From the NCBI GenBank assembly GCA_019246665.1, contig JAFAQA010000016.1:1-55305 (forward strand): DNA of 55,305 nt, written 5' to 3'. Below, in pieces: positions 54,953 to 55,305 of this stretch. The notes below the pieces were generated by a model, which saw only the letters and a program-made list of their open reading frames with translations, did not search any database and was not told the DNA's origin. A program made the position numbers and the translations under genes. Source of the stretch: Hyphomicrobiales bacterium (GTDB lineage Bacteria > Pseudomonadota > Alphaproteobacteria > Rhizobiales > Beijerinckiaceae). Each line of letters begins with the position of its first letter. The stretch's first letter is position 1.

Positions 54953-54977
54953 GGAACTCGCTTGCGGGCGGCTCGTT
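54953..54977 (+). promoter_or_regulatory. Putative EcfG promoter, GGAAC-N16-CGTT
   Basis: ggaactcgcttgcgggcggctcgtt, about 56 nt upstream of DUF4142 ATG. Confidence 0.65.
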
Positions 54978-55032
54978 GGATTGGCGAACCGCCGGGCTGG
55001 CGGGCTGGGCCAATCAAATGGGGAACTCAAAC

Positions 55033-55305
55033 ATGTTCGAGCGACATCTCGGGCTTTGCGGAATGGCCATTGCGGGAATTCTCGTCGCCGCACCGGCCAT
55101 GGGCCAATCGACCACCGCTCCCTCGGTTTCCGAAGGGCAGATCGTGAAATATTTGCAAACCGTGAACCACGGGGAGATCACCGACGCAAAAATGGCCTTA
55201 CGACGAAGCAAGGATGCCGACATAAAAAATTTTGCGAAGCAAATGATCAAGGACCACAGCGCGAATGAGAAGACGATGGCGGGCCTCGCGCGCCACCTCA
55301 AGCTC
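55033..55305 (+). CDS. DUF4142 domain-containing protein (N-terminal part, runs off window)
   Basis: Signal peptide, then APSVSEGQIVKYLQTVNHGEITDAKMALRRSKDADIKNFAKQMIKDHSANEKTMAGLARHLKL. Confidence 0.9.
   Translation, partial: MFERHLGLCGMAIAGILVAAPAMGQSTTAPSVSEGQIVKYLQTVNHGEITDAKMALRRSKDADIKNFAKQMIKDHSANEKTMAGLARHLKL

Noticed and set aside
1-55305. CRISPR arrays, rRNA, tRNA, prophage or intact transposases
   Set aside because: No regularly spaced direct repeats, tRNA-like cloverleaf sequence or transposase/integrase motifs were recognised on either strand.

Overview
High-GC alphaproteobacterial (probably Rhizobiales) chromosomal window. No rRNA, tRNA, CRISPR array or intact mobile element was recognised. 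Left part (1-20 kb) is mostly core metabolism: lpxK (partial), waaA, DUF374 acyltransferase, DUF4170, CysQ-like phosphatase, MAPEG, DUF6101, ubiA, rsmE, gshA, DUF937, Lrp/AsnC, an SHMT-like PLP enzyme, an N-formylglutamate amidohydrolase fused to DUF1244, a chimeric ABC-permease relic, AKR, GST, LivK-like SBP, rmlD, a decayed VapBC locus and a TPP enzyme. Middle part (20-28.7 kb) holds stress genes (Hsp20-Lon, YciE/DUF892, CYTH-CHAD) and three copies of a palindromic intergenic repeat. From 29 to 47 kb lies a large, tightly coupled minus-strand gene cluster. It encodes two NAD-dependent epimerases, a B12-binding radical SAM protein, one GT4 and four CgeB-like glycosyltransferases, myo-inositol-3-phosphate synthase, a histidine phosphatase, a nucleotidyltransferase, two SAM methyltransferases, a circularly permuted glycosidase-like TIM barrel, another GT4 and a CelD-like GNAT. 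It has no recognisable Wzx, Wzy or Wza genes. The right end (47-55 kb) has an NBD-less ABC exporter TMD, DUF1236, DUF6894 (apparent ATT start), Crp/Fnr, NUDIX, PRC-barrel, a cytochrome c remnant, an MFS transporter and DUF4142. Main hypothesis: many of these units, including the glycan cluster at three positions, carry close matches to the alphaproteobacterial general stress response (EcfG sigma) promoter GGAAC-N16/17-NGTT. This suggests a stress-induced, inositol-linked glycoside or glycan pathway that may be undescribed.
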